A stretch of DNA of 64,000 nt from F1-60-MAGs104 sp046080505 (GTDB lineage Bacteria; Planctomycetota; Phycisphaerae; Phycisphaerales; SM1A02), in the NCBI GenBank assembly GCA_046080505.1, contig JBJTUC010000028.1, positions 62,001 through 126,000 on the forward strand. Reading direction: 5' to 3'. The notes below the pieces were generated by a model. It saw only the letters and a list, made by a program, of their open reading frames with translations, had not been told where the DNA came from and did not search any database. Made by a program: the position numbers and the translations under genes. Shown here in pieces: positions 17,585 through 26,847 of the stretch (the stretch's first letter is position 1; each line of letters starts with the position of its first letter).

Positions 17585-18739
17585 GTGACGAAGACAACAC
17601 TTCCCCGCACGATCGAGTCGCGTGCGAGGGAATTGCTCGATCGTGCCGCGCGTCTGGCGCTTCGGGGTCACGGCGCAGTTGAACCAAACCCAATGGTCGG
17701 CTGCATTGTGCTCGCGCACGACGGCAGCGTCGCTGCGGTTGCGCATCACCGAGCCATCGGTGGTGCTCACGCCGAGGCAGCCGCGCTGATGCACGCAGGC
17801 GAACGCGCTCGCGGCGGCACGGCACTCGTCACACTCGAACCCTGCGACCATCATGGTCGAACGCCCCCCTGCTCGTTGGCACTTTGCCGTGCTGGCGTCC
17901 GCGAGGTGATCTACGGCGAGTCCGATCCACACCCGACTGCAGCTGGCGGTGCGGCGCGTCTGCACGGCGCTGGCATCGATGTCTGGCAGTGCTCGACCGC
18001 GTGGACACGCTGGCTTCATGCGCCATTTTTCCGCCGCTTGCAGGAGAGGCGCCCGTGGGTCATCGCCAAGTGGGCGCAGGACCGCACAGGTGCCACGGCC
18101 GCACGCGCAGGGACGGAACGCTGGATCAGTTCACAGCGGAGTCGAACGATGGTGCACCGCGAACGCGCACGCGTCGACGCGGTTCTCGTCGGCATCGGTA
18201 CGGTGCTCGCCGATGACCCGCATCTGATGCCTCGTATCGCTGGCCGTCGGCGCACGCCGCTGCGCATCGTGATCGATCCGTTTCTCGACATGCCGCTGCA
18301 ATCGAAGATGGTTCGCACGGTTGCCGAGGGGCCGGTGACCGTGTTCACGACGGCCGATGCGTTCGAGGCGCGTCCAGATGTAGTGGAGCGACATCAAAAG
18401 AGCGGCGTCGTCCTTCGCCCGCTTCTCCCGAGTGCGACGGGAATGTCGCCGCTGCGCGGTGTGTCGCAACAAGGACTTCGCGTCAGTCTCGAAGCGCTCG
18501 CATCCGACGGCGTATCGACCGTGCTGTGCGAGGGTGGCGCACGCCTCATTGGTGCGCTGCTTGAGGCGGATCTGGTCGATGATGTGTGGGCGTTCACCTC
18601 GTCCAACACACTCGAATGCTCAGCGCCCGACCCCCGGCGCATTCGCTTCCCCGTGGGCGATGCTTTCTCGCTGCACGCATCAGTCATGCGCAGCAGCGAC
18701 CGTGTGGACTTCTGGCGACGAACCCGTCACGGCACCTGA
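17585..18739 (+). CDS. ribD: Bifunctional riboflavin deaminase/reductase RibD
   Basis: RibD deaminates the pyrimidine intermediate of riboflavin synthesis and then reduces its ribose. The N-terminal deaminase domain (about residues 10-150) has PNPMVGCIV, the zinc motif GGAHAEAAAL and LEPCDHHGRTPPC. The C-terminal reductase domain (about 160-384) has RPWVIAKWAQDRTGATA and VGIGTVLADDPHL. Length 384 is normal. The GTG at 17585 is chosen because it gives the usual short N-terminus, 29 nt after fusA. Its 3' end overlaps the convergent DUF4340 gene by 13 bases. No other rib genes are nearby. Confidence 0.94.
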   Translation: MTKTTLPRTIESRARELLDRAARLALRGHGAVEPNPMVGCIVLAHDGSVAAVAHHRAIGGAHAEAAALMHAGERARGGTALVTLEPCDHHGRTPPCSLALCRAGVREVIYGESDPHPTAAGGAARLHGAGIDVWQCSTAWTRWLHAPFFRRLQERRPWVIAKWAQDRTGATAARAGTERWISSQRSRTMVHRERARVDAVLVGIGTVLADDPHLMPRIAGRRRTPLRIVIDPFLDMPLQSKMVRTVAEGPVTVFTTADAFEARPDVVERHQKSGVVLRPLLPSATGMSPLRGVSQQGLRVSLEALASDGVSTVLCEGGARLIGALLEADLVDDVWAFTSSNTLECSAPDPRRIRFPVGDAFSLHASVMRSSDRVDFWRRTRHGT

Positions 18740-20172
18740 GATGTCCGCGGGACGACTGGTCTCGTGCGCTGCGCGGCAGGCAGACAAGACTCCGCATCAA
18801 GTTGAAGCGCGAACGACGATGGATGGATCCGCAGGACGCCACTTCCGTCATCGATCCCAAATCGCCCGTTGTTCCGCTCCTGCACGACCGAGAGCGCGGC
18901 GAGTTCCCGTCCGTCGAACGACTCTGCGACGATCCGCCCCACGACGAGATCTGTCGATGGCCGCTCAAGCGTCAGCTCCGATGCGCGCGCTGTGCACAAC
19001 TTGGCGAGCAGCGATTCCGCAGCCGCCTTGTCCGCCTCAGACTCGCCTTGTGCGTTCACCACCTTCCACTCGCCAGCACTTCGCTGCAAACGCCAGGGCT
19101 CGCTGCCGATCGGCTCCACTCGCAGCGCTGCGATGTCTTCGGCGCGGCAACCCGTTGCAGTCGGATCCACCAACAACAGCCCGATCGGTACCGCTGCTGC
19201 AACCGCTGTCGCATCGAGTTCGAGCACCGCATCTGGTCGCTTCGTCAGCCGTGCGAATCGCTCGGCCGCACCGCTGCGCACGGGCGATCCGATCTCCAGG
19301 CGCTCCACATCATCGAGGCGCGTGACGCTCCCATCAGCAGCGATGGACTGCCGCTGACTGTGCACCTCCACCGTTGTGGTCGGCCGATCGAGCCCGAAGG
19401 GCAGCAGTTCAGCGGGTGAATCTGCGACAAATCCGCTGGTCTGCGCGCGCTCGAGAGCCTCGAGCCATCGCTCAATCGCTGCTCGATCCGCGCGCGTGTT
19501 CAGCGGCGAGACGAGGCGCCACTGCGGACCTTCGCGGACCACCTCGATTCGCTCGACAGCACCTTGCACCCGTTGCTCGCACACCAGCCGAGTGCACTCG
19601 ACATCGGCACGCGAGAACAAGAATGGCAGTCGCCACTGGCGAAAGTCGCCAAGCAGCGCCGCATCATGAAAGGTGGAACGCGCCACACGCGGAAGCGGAT
19701 CTGCATCCGTGCACATCCATGCGAAGCCAGCGGGCAGTCGAGCACCCAGTCGCAGCGTCAATGAGCCGCCGCCCCAAGCAAACTCCGCGGTCGGCGCATC
19801 AGGCGTCAGTCCTGTCGCGCTCATCGTGTCGCCGGATGCAGCGGCAACAGTTGCAGTCTCGCGAACCTGCAACTCCGCCGCTCGAGCGAGCAGCCCATCG
19901 ACCTCCGCATCCTGCATAGGAAACTCGAATGGCTTCGACTGCCACCAGTGGCCATCGCGGCGAACGAACTCGGTGATGCTCTCCGCCCCGCGGCGAACGG
20001 TCACGCGCTGCACATCCGCCCAAGGCACGGAACCTTCACTGATCATGCGCCGCAGACCACCGACAGAGTCCTCCCGCACACTTTCAGACTGCGAGGCGAA
20101 CCAGACCATGGTTGCGATCGCTCCAAGCAGCCCAGCGACGATCCAGAGGCGCAGCAGCGGTCTCCCCATCAT
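18727..20172 (-). CDS. DUF4340 protein of the GldG-type ABC cassette
   Basis: A 481-residue protein with one N-terminal membrane segment (LWIVAGLLGAIATMVWFA) and repeated modules in which VTVRRGAESITEFVRRDGHWW-like strands recur, the pattern of DUF4340. Such proteins are encoded next to GldA/GldG-like ABC transporters and are presumed periplasmic partners. The ATG at 20172 overlaps the stop of the permease gene (ATGA) and has GGAGG eight bases upstream, which decides the start. It is the third gene of the cassette. The exact role is unknown. Confidence 0.85.
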   Translation of the reverse strand: MMGRPLLRLWIVAGLLGAIATMVWFASQSESVREDSVGGLRRMISEGSVPWADVQRVTVRRGAESITEFVRRDGHWWQSKPFEFPMQDAEVDGLLARAAELQVRETATVAAASGDTMSATGLTPDAPTAEFAWGGGSLTLRLGARLPAGFAWMCTDADPLPRVARSTFHDAALLGDFRQWRLPFLFSRADVECTRLVCEQRVQGAVERIEVVREGPQWRLVSPLNTRADRAAIERWLEALERAQTSGFVADSPAELLPFGLDRPTTTVEVHSQRQSIAADGSVTRLDDVERLEIGSPVRSGAAERFARLTKRPDAVLELDATAVAAAVPIGLLLVDPTATGCRAEDIAALRVEPIGSEPWRLQRSAGEWKVVNAQGESEADKAAAESLLAKLCTARASELTLERPSTDLVVGRIVAESFDGRELAALSVVQERNNGRFGIDDGSGVLRIHPSSFALQLDAESCLPAAQRTRPVVPRTSQVP

Positions 20173-22925
20173 CCGCGTGACCTCCACCATCGGATCAAGA
20201 AACCGATGAACAGAAGTGATGCGGGTAGCACCAGCGACAAGCCCGCCGTCCACTGCAGGCGCTCCCGAACGGAGATCGCCCCGATTCGGGACGCCTGGCG
20301 CGTACTGCCACTATCGCCCAGGCGGGCATCGAGTCCTGCAAGCCACAGTGCGCCATTCACAGCAAGTTCTCGGTTTCCTGGCGTCACAAGCACATTGCCG
20401 GATCCGGCCACGGTGCGCGCCGCATCCACCACCGAGGTGAACATCCACGACGGCGATCCAATCACCAGCGCGCGCGCACGCGACCCGCCGACGACGGCGC
20501 GTTCCGACGCGACAGCCACGCTCAAGCCCGCATCGAGCGCGGCTGCCGAGCGCGGATCGGGTGAACGCCTGCGCCAATCGCGCTCGATGGAGCGTGCAGG
20601 CGCGGGCGGTGCAACAAGCAGCTCAATCGCCTCGGCATTCGCGCGCACGGGCATCACCGGTACCGCCACTTGAACGCCCACCGTTTGCCCCGCAAGCGCA
20701 CGAGCGATCGGCAGATCACTCTCACCCACACGCAGCTCCACGCGAGTCTTGCGTTCGGTCTTGCCCTCACCGACGGGGATGTCGTCCACGATTACGGAAT
20801 CCGTTTGCGCAGCAGCACCCAACTTGAAAGCCATCTCTGCCCAAGGATCTGGTCGACCCGCCAGCGGTCGAAGGCTTGGACCGATCGACAGCAGCAGCGG
20901 CCTTCCCTCCGCGACAAGACCTGCAACGGCCTCGAGAAGAGCGCGCTCACGCGCATCTCGCTCGAGAGATACGGTGCGCGGCGGCACAACCATCCAGACG
21001 CTGCATGCCCGCGCAATCGGCCTCTGTGCTGCCGTCACTGGCCACTCGCGGACATCGATGCGCGCCGCGCGACAGGCATCGACAATTGCCGACACATCGC
21101 TGCCATCGCCCGAGGGCAAGAGAAGTGAACGCTCCTCCGAGTGCACGAGCACCAGTTCTGGACGCGCATCATCCAAGATGCTGCGCATCGACCCATCCAT
21201 GAGTTGCTCCATTCGGAAACGGCGGTCAAATCGAACGATGCTCGATGCGTCGCTGGCGTTCACGGCCAATGCGGAATCGGCAATGAATGCGACACCGTGA
21301 GGCGATTCGATCACGAGTCCTCCACCCACCGCGAGTCCAGTCGAAACATCCTGTAGCGGGTCGCTCGCGAGCGCATCGATCACATCGACGGTCCGAAGCA
21401 GCGCCCGCGCACGCACCCCAAGTTCCGGCCGCAATCGCTGGGCAAGGTCGACAATCTCAGGAGCTGCATCGCTCGCGACACCACGCTCCACCAGCCAAGT
21501 CGAGAACGCACCGAGCTGCGTTCCCCAGTCGCGATTATGCGCGGCGACGACGAGCGCTGCCTCACCCGCATCGGGCAGCGCACGGTCCGGGCGACTGACG
21601 CGCATCGCGCCAATCGTGCGGAGGATCGCGGGCGTTCCAACGGCGAGAGCGCGCATGGCACTTCGCACACGCTCAAGTTGCTCGCGATCCGCAGAGCCAT
21701 CAGGCAATCGATCGATCACCGCACTCAAACGGTCCGACTCGCCCCCGGCAAAAGATGCGAGTCGTTCCATCTCCGCGCATCCGCTCTCCACCGCTGCAAC
21801 GCTGTCTGCAGTCGATGTTCGATGGCGGCGCATCAGCGCATTCACCCACTGGGCGTAGTCCGCCGCGCCACGCTGCGCCGTTGGATCGATGCGTGTCCAC
21901 GCAATCTCGGCACCCTCCGAGGCCGCGCATCGGTCAACGGCGGCAAGCACATCCTCCAGCTGATCGCCGACGCTGCCATTCAGCGCGCCGCCCGGATCAA
22001 TCCAGGTGATTCTCCACTCCCCCTTCGTGCCTCGAAGCAGTGCGGAGAGCTGCGGCGCCACTTCCCACTGCCGCCCCTTCGTCAGATCAACGGCCGAGCG
22101 CAGCAACGGAGCGCGAGCAACGATGCAGACCGAAACAGCGATGGCAAGTCCCGCACAAACGCCAGAGACAATTCGCAGATTGACCGTGAACGGTGTTCGA
22201 CTCGAGGAGCGTTCCGCTTCGGTGCGCTGCAGCGCCCATGCGCCCGTCAGAAACATGAATGTTGCCGCAAGAAAGTAAGCCACATCCGCGCTGTCGACCG
22301 CGCCGGTGAGGAAACCCTCGAGTCGGCGGATCGGATCAGCCGCAAAGAGAAGATCAGCCTGATCCGTCGAGAGCGCGGGAGCAACGGAGCGCAGTCCGAT
22401 CAGCAGCACGAGCCAGAAGAAGAAGGTGCCGAGGTAGGCGACCGAGGCGCTTGTCGTCAGTGATCCGAAGAAGACACCAGATGCGAGCGCCGCGCTGCCA
22501 AGAAGAACCACGCCAAGCGCAGCGCAGATGCACTCACCGACATCTGGATTTGCGAGCGACTCGAGGACGGCGAAAGGAGCGCCGACACCAACGAGCACGA
22601 GTGCGAGTACCACCACCATCCCTGCCAGCCAACGCCCGAGCACATGGAAGGATGGTCCCGTCGGGCTGGTGGCGAGCACTTCCCAGAAACCACTTCGTCG
22701 GTCCTCCGTTGTCGGTCGCAACGAGATGGCGGGCGCAACGAGCAGCATCGCCCAGCCCGCAGCCGCCGCCACCGCACGAATCTCCGCCGGTGCCCCCGGC
22801 GCGATCGCAGCGACTCCCGCAATGACTCCCGTCATGAGCGTGAAAACCGCAAGCGCTCCCCATGCGGTTGAGGTCATGAAGAGCGCCCCGGTTTCGCGAC
22901 GGGCGATCAGCAGCAAGACTCGCAT
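20169..22925 (-). CDS. ABC-2 permease fused to GldG-like auxiliary domain
   Basis: A 918-residue fusion. The first 250 residues form six membrane helices with the ABC-2 permease pattern of GldF (start MRVLLLIARRETGALFMTS). After a further helix near residue 255 comes a long extracytoplasmic GldG-like auxiliary region (about 280-880) with Asp/Ala-rich alpha/beta repeats, and a final helix (ASLLFIGFLIRWWRSRG) anchors the C-terminus. In Bacteroidetes GldA, GldF and GldG form an ABC complex needed for gliding. In planctomycetes the cassette is common but its substrate is unknown. The start overlaps the ATPase stop by one base (TGATG). Confidence 0.85.
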   Translation of the reverse strand: MRVLLLIARRETGALFMTSTAWGALAVFTLMTGVIAGVAAIAPGAPAEIRAVAAAAGWAMLLVAPAISLRPTTEDRRSGFWEVLATSPTGPSFHVLGRWLAGMVVVLALVLVGVGAPFAVLESLANPDVGECICAALGVVLLGSAALASGVFFGSLTTSASVAYLGTFFFWLVLLIGLRSVAPALSTDQADLLFAADPIRRLEGFLTGAVDSADVAYFLAATFMFLTGAWALQRTEAERSSSRTPFTVNLRIVSGVCAGLAIAVSVCIVARAPLLRSAVDLTKGRQWEVAPQLSALLRGTKGEWRITWIDPGGALNGSVGDQLEDVLAAVDRCAASEGAEIAWTRIDPTAQRGAADYAQWVNALMRRHRTSTADSVAAVESGCAEMERLASFAGGESDRLSAVIDRLPDGSADREQLERVRSAMRALAVGTPAILRTIGAMRVSRPDRALPDAGEAALVVAAHNRDWGTQLGAFSTWLVERGVASDAAPEIVDLAQRLRPELGVRARALLRTVDVIDALASDPLQDVSTGLAVGGGLVIESPHGVAFIADSALAVNASDASSIVRFDRRFRMEQLMDGSMRSILDDARPELVLVHSEERSLLLPSGDGSDVSAIVDACRAARIDVREWPVTAAQRPIARACSVWMVVPPRTVSLERDARERALLEAVAGLVAEGRPLLLSIGPSLRPLAGRPDPWAEMAFKLGAAAQTDSVIVDDIPVGEGKTERKTRVELRVGESDLPIARALAGQTVGVQVAVPVMPVRANAEAIELLVAPPAPARSIERDWRRRSPDPRSAAALDAGLSVAVASERAVVGGSRARALVIGSPSWMFTSVVDAARTVAGSGNVLVTPGNRELAVNGALWLAGLDARLGDSGSTRQASRIGAISVRERLQWTAGLSLVLPASLLFIGFLIRWWRSRG

Positions 22926-23872
22926 CAGCGACTGCCCTCTGCACGAACGACCAATCTTCCGAATACCTCCTCCAAGGGCGGCTCCACGCGCTCAAAGCGC
23001 CGAACAGAAGCGCCCGAACGCCGAAGGACCGCTGCAAGCCGAGTGGGCAGTGAGGCCGCATCAGGATGACTGTCGTCCGCGGCGATCACGATGCGACACC
23101 AGCCTTCGGCGAGAGATTCGGACCGCACCTCGATGACGCCTGTCTCGGACTGAAGCGCACCGACATCACCTCCCGTGCATTCAAGATCAAAGCGCGCAGC
23201 AACGGCACCTCGTCGGCGGAGATCAGTTGCAGTCCCCTGCGCCACGAGTCGACCACTCGCAAGCAGCACCAGGTGATCGCAGACAGCCTCGACTTCCGCG
23301 AGATTATGGCTCGAGAAGAGAACGGTGTGCTCGCCACGCAAGGACTGCACAAGTCGGCGGAACGCCTGCGCAGTCACGGGATCGAGGCCCGTCGCTGGTT
23401 CATCCAAAATGACGACAGCGGGTGATGCCACGAGCGATGCGGCAAGACCGACCCGCTGACGGAAACCTCGGCTCAGCGAACCGACGAGCTTTCTGCGTAC
23501 CAACTCGAGTTGGCAGCGTTCGACCACTCGAGCCACGGCTGCGCTGCGGTCGCGCGGCGCGACTCCCCAAAGACCGCAACGAAACCTCAGGTACTCATCA
23601 ACACGCGCCTCGAGCGGCAGCGCATTCGACTCGGGCAGATAGCCAATGGAACGCCGCGCGAGCATCGGATCACGCCGTACGTCGGCCGAACCTACCCGCA
23701 GCGATCCCGCATCTGGCACGATCGCACCCGCGAGCATGCGAATCGTCGTTGTCTTTCCGGCCCCATTGGGGCCAAGAAATCCGCAAACCGACCCGGCAGG
23801 CACCTCGAACGAGAGACCGTCGACCGCTCGAGTTCGACCGAAGGACTTGGTGACCTGATCGACTTTGATCAT
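22925..23872 (-). CDS. ABC transporter ATP-binding protein, GldA-like
   Basis: A 315-residue ATPase of the ABC-2 drug/lipid export class. Walker A is GPNGAGKTT, the signature is SLSRGFRQRVGLA, Walker B is VVILDEPATGLDP and the switch is SSHNLAEVE. A C-terminal extension of about 90 residues after the switch is usual in this class. It is the first gene of a tightly overlapping three-gene operon with the GldF/G fusion and the DUF4340 protein. A minus-strand TACGCT box lies 19 nt before the ATG and overlaps the promoter of the divergent GAF-receiver gene. Confidence 0.93.
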   Translation of the reverse strand: MIKVDQVTKSFGRTRAVDGLSFEVPAGSVCGFLGPNGAGKTTTIRMLAGAIVPDAGSLRVGSADVRRDPMLARRSIGYLPESNALPLEARVDEYLRFRCGLWGVAPRDRSAAVARVVERCQLELVRRKLVGSLSRGFRQRVGLAASLVASPAVVILDEPATGLDPVTAQAFRRLVQSLRGEHTVLFSSHNLAEVEAVCDHLVLLASGRLVAQGTATDLRRRGAVAARFDLECTGGDVGALQSETGVIEVRSESLAEGWCRIVIAADDSHPDAASLPTRLAAVLRRSGASVRRFERVEPPLEEVFGRLVVRAEGSR

Positions 23873-23891
23873 GGTGGGTGTGGGACGGCGA

Positions 23892-23901
23892 AGCGTACAC
23901 T
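23892..23901. promoter_or_regulatory. Overlapping back-to-back -10 boxes of ABC cassette and GAF-receiver gene
   Basis: AGCGTACACT reads TACACT on the plus strand (23896-23901), 10 nt before the ATG at 23912. On the minus strand it reads TACGCT (23897 to 23892), 19 nt before the ABC ATPase ATG. Shared TA as in the 7938-7947 pair. Inferred. Confidence 0.4.
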
Positions 23902-23911
23902 CGACCCTTCG

Positions 23912-25366
23912 ATGCCGAATTCAAAGCCGCCTGCATCGCTGCTCAGTGTGCTCGACAATGTCGGCGCTGGCATCGGCATCGTGGATGCAACGGGCGAAGT
24001 CGTACTGATGACATCTCGCCTCGCGGAGCAACCCGCAGAGACGCTGCGTCTGTTCGCCGAACAGTGCACGCTTGCCCTACCCCAGTTTGCTGCATCGCCA
24101 ACGCTGCACCTCCGCAAGCGATTTCGATCGGGCTCCCACACCTTTGAGCTGCTCATCTCTCCTGCCGCCGGTGGCGGCGCCTCCGGCGTGCTCTTCGATG
24201 TGTCCGCACACACACGCCTGTCGGAACGCCTCGATGGCGTCGATGCGGCGGGCGCCGACCTGCTCGATCTCGACGCACAAATCGTGAATCCACTGAATGT
24301 GGCGGAGCGCCTTGCGCTGCTCGAGGGAAAGATCGCACAGGCGATGGAGCGCGAGTTTGCAGGGCAGCCCTACGAGGTTCGCCTGCGCAATCGCAAGACC
24401 GATCAACTTGAACTGGTCATCGGTCACGGCATCGACCCGCTGCGAATCGGCGAGTCGATCTTTGCACGGCCGATCGCAAACGGCATTTCAGGCATTGTGG
24501 CAAGTTCGGGGCGCAGCGTCATCTGCCACAACACGGACGCGGATCCACACTATCTGCCAGGACTGCCGGGTGCGCGATCCAGTCTGACTGTTCCGATGCT
24601 GCTTCGGGAGCGCGTGATCGGCATCGTCAATGTGGAGTCACTCCGAGCGGATGCCTTCAACGAAGATGATTGCCTCGCGCTCGAGACCTACTGCCGTTAC
24701 ATGGCGATGGCGCTCAACATTCTTGACATGCTGATCGTGGAACGCTCATCGACGAGCGAGCGAGTCAGTGCGATCCTGCGGGACGAACTCGCAGTTCCCA
24801 CACAGCGGCTTCGCGACGCCACGATGGATGTTGCCATGGGCAAACTCGGCGCATTCGAGCATCTCGAGCGGGCCCTCGAGATGCTTTCGGCGAGGATCAA
24901 AGGTGCAACATCAGGTCCACAGTCGGTGCTTGGTATCGATCGGTTGCCTCGCGATCGATCGCGCGACCCGTGGATCGAAGGCAAGCGAATCCTTGTTGCC
25001 GACGATGACGCGAATGTGCGCGAGACGATCCAGGGGCTGCTTCAGGAGGCGGGTGGCATCGTGGAGAACCGCCCGGATGGGAGTGCAGCGCTCGAACTCG
25101 TTCGGCGCGCGCAGGATGAAGGGAAGCCCTTCGATCTTGTTATCTCCGATGTACGCATGCCAGACCGCAACGGATACGAGGTATTCCGCGGCACCCGCGA
25201 CGCATCGCCCGCCTGTGCGTTTCTCATGATGACGGGTTTTGGCTACGACCCAAACCACTCGATCGTCCGATCGACGCAAGACGGATTGAACAACTTTCTG
25301 TTCAAACCCTTTCAGGCGGGCGTCCTGCTCGAAGAGGTACGAAAGGCGCTCGGCGCGCCACAGTAG
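23912..25366 (+). CDS. GAF-domain protein with C-terminal response-regulator receiver
   Basis: A 484-residue signalling protein. An N-terminal PAS-like segment (residues 10-110, IGIVDATGEVVLMT) is followed by a GAF domain (about 140-270, containing SSLTVPMLLRERVIGIVNVES), a helical linker and a receiver domain (about 360-484). The receiver has the acidic pair VADDDANVRE, phospho-acceptor Asp413 in ISDVRMP, the Thr in MMTGFG and the Lys in LFKPF. There is no kinase, GGDEF, HD or DNA-binding output domain, so it probably acts by protein contact. Its divergence from the ABC/GldG cassette and shared promoter region suggest a regulatory link, which is inference. Confidence 0.85.
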   Translation: MPNSKPPASLLSVLDNVGAGIGIVDATGEVVLMTSRLAEQPAETLRLFAEQCTLALPQFAASPTLHLRKRFRSGSHTFELLISPAAGGGASGVLFDVSAHTRLSERLDGVDAAGADLLDLDAQIVNPLNVAERLALLEGKIAQAMEREFAGQPYEVRLRNRKTDQLELVIGHGIDPLRIGESIFARPIANGISGIVASSGRSVICHNTDADPHYLPGLPGARSSLTVPMLLRERVIGIVNVESLRADAFNEDDCLALETYCRYMAMALNILDMLIVERSSTSERVSAILRDELAVPTQRLRDATMDVAMGKLGAFEHLERALEMLSARIKGATSGPQSVLGIDRLPRDRSRDPWIEGKRILVADDDANVRETIQGLLQEAGGIVENRPDGSAALELVRRAQDEGKPFDLVISDVRMPDRNGYEVFRGTRDASPACAFLMMTGFGYDPNHSIVRSTQDGLNNFLFKPFQAGVLLEEVRKALGAPQ

Positions 25367-25367
25367 T

Positions 25368-26339
25368 TCAAGGGGCGTACCGAGCGCGAAGCAGTCGCGG
25401 CAGGCGCTCAAGATCGCGCAGCACCACAGCCTCCATCAGTCCGCCCGATGATGCAATCTGCAACGCGGGCTGCTCTTGACTTGCAGCGATCTCGCACAGC
25501 AGTGTGCCGCCGCGGCGAAGAAGGCGAGGCGCACACGCCACCACTTGCCGCACCATAGCCAGCCCATCCGTGCCGCCACGAAGGGCAGTCTCCGGCTCCC
25601 ATGCCCGAACATTCTGCGGGACGTCTTTCCACTCGACGTCGCTGATGTACGGTGGATTGGCACACAGCACATCCACAGTGCCCTCCACACCGAGCCCGGC
25701 GAGCGCACCATCCATATCGCCCTGCACCACTTCGATGACAGACTCGAGCCTGTGCGCTGCGACATTCCGCCGCGCAAGTTCCACCGCAGCGGGCACGACA
25801 TCCGTGGCAATCACACGAAGCCCGCGGAGCGATTCAACCTCGGACGCGGTGCGCTGATTCGCTTCGGAGCCCTTCCATGCCAACTGCCGTCGCCCCGTCC
25901 GTTGTGCCCGCAGCGCGCGCGCCACTGCAATCGCAATGCATCCTGTACCCGTGCAAAGATCCACGATGCACAGCGGCGAAGAGCTGATCTCGGACGCCGC
26001 ACCCGCGATGCGAACCGCCTCCTCCACCAACAACTCCGTGCACGGACGGGGAATGAGCGTTGCAGGTCCCACCTCAAGTTCACATCCGTGGAACGCCCAC
26101 CGACCGACGAGATACTGCACTGGTTCATGCCGACCGGCGCGCTGCACCAGATCACGAAGTTGTGCGAGCTCCTCCGCCGTTGCCACGCGATCGGCATCGA
26201 TGTAAATCTCGAGGCGTTCACATCCGAGCACATGTGCGATCAGCAGGTCTGAACACAGTTGCGGCGATTCGACGCCTTTTTCTGCGAGAAAAGGGTTCAT
26301 CCATGCGCGCAGGCGGCGAATCGTCCATGGCTCAGCCAC
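25368..26339 (-). CDS. prmC: Release factor glutamine methyltransferase PrmC
   Basis: PrmC (HemK) methylates the GGQ glutamine of peptide release factors. The protein shows the N-terminal helical domain (TIRRLRAWMNPFLAEKGVESP), the linker RHEPVQYLVGRWAF, the SAM site VDLCTGTGCIAIAVA and the catalytic CANPPYISD. An insertion of about 25 residues (around RRQLAWKGSEANQ) lies after the SAM motif. The GTG at 26339 is chosen because a minus-strand TACGAT box ends six bases before it; a much longer frame upstream would run through the divergent gene. It ends one base from the convergent GAF-receiver gene. Confidence 0.92.
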   Translation of the reverse strand: MAEPWTIRRLRAWMNPFLAEKGVESPQLCSDLLIAHVLGCERLEIYIDADRVATAEELAQLRDLVQRAGRHEPVQYLVGRWAFHGCELEVGPATLIPRPCTELLVEEAVRIAGAASEISSSPLCIVDLCTGTGCIAIAVARALRAQRTGRRQLAWKGSEANQRTASEVESLRGLRVIATDVVPAAVELARRNVAAHRLESVIEVVQGDMDGALAGLGVEGTVDVLCANPPYISDVEWKDVPQNVRAWEPETALRGGTDGLAMVRQVVACAPRLLRRGGTLLCEIAASQEQPALQIASSGGLMEAVVLRDLERLPRLLRARYAP

Positions 26340-26345
26340 AACGGA

Positions 26346-26370
26346 ATCGTAACGCAGGTGAAGGTAGACT
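26346..26370. promoter_or_regulatory. Divergent prmC / hypothetical-gene promoters (-10 boxes)
   Basis: Minus strand TACGAT (26351 to 26346) ends 6 nt before the prmC GTG. Plus strand TAGACT (26365-26370) ends 15 nt before the ATG at 26386. No Shine-Dalgarno precedes either start. Inferred. Confidence 0.4.
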
Positions 26371-26385
26371 CTTCGGTCCGACCCA

Positions 26386-26847
26386 ATGACTTCTGACACC
26401 ACCACCCAGATTCTCGAAGCCATCGAATCCTGCGCGCGAAACGCTGGAGTGTTTGGCGCCATCACCCGCGAGGCCGGACGGCTGGTGTGCGCAGCTTCGG
26501 GCTGTGCGTCGCCAGCGGAGTATGCGCTTGAAGTCGGCGCAGACGGATGGCGACTCTCGCTCGGGACTGCAGATCGTTGGCTCAGCGAGTCCATCGAGTC
26601 ATCGCTTGTCGAATCGCGCGACTCCATCGAAGACTTGTTCCGCGAGGCGCTGCTCGACCTGGGCTCCAAAGCCGATCCACCGCGAGTCAAACACTTCCGT
26701 GACGATGCGAAGCGCTACGTCTTTGAAACGCTGCTCCCTGCCGATGGGAGCGATGCCGCTGTTGCGGCTCGGTTACAGACATTCCTGCTGGCGTTCGAGT
26801 CGATGTTTCGCCTCCTTGGCGACATGGACAGCGGACCGGAGGGCTGA
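26386..26847 (+). CDS. Conserved-looking hypothetical protein coupled to a glycosyltransferase
   Basis: A 153-residue soluble acidic protein that I do not recognise. It has an N-terminal helix and beta-like stretch (GVFGAITREAGRLVC), then EVGADGWRLSLGTADRWL and a long helical C-terminal half (VAARLQTFLLAFESMFRLL). Two cysteines lie close together at ASGCAS and LVCAA. There is no signal peptide or membrane segment. Its stop overlaps the start of the following glycosyltransferase (TGATG), so the two proteins are probably made in fixed ratio. A TAGACT box precedes it. It might be an accessory or regulatory subunit, but nothing beyond position supports that. Confidence 0.6.
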   Translation: MTSDTTTQILEAIESCARNAGVFGAITREAGRLVCAASGCASPAEYALEVGADGWRLSLGTADRWLSESIESSLVESRDSIEDLFREALLDLGSKADPPRVKHFRDDAKRYVFETLLPADGSDAAVAARLQTFLLAFESMFRLLGDMDSGPEG

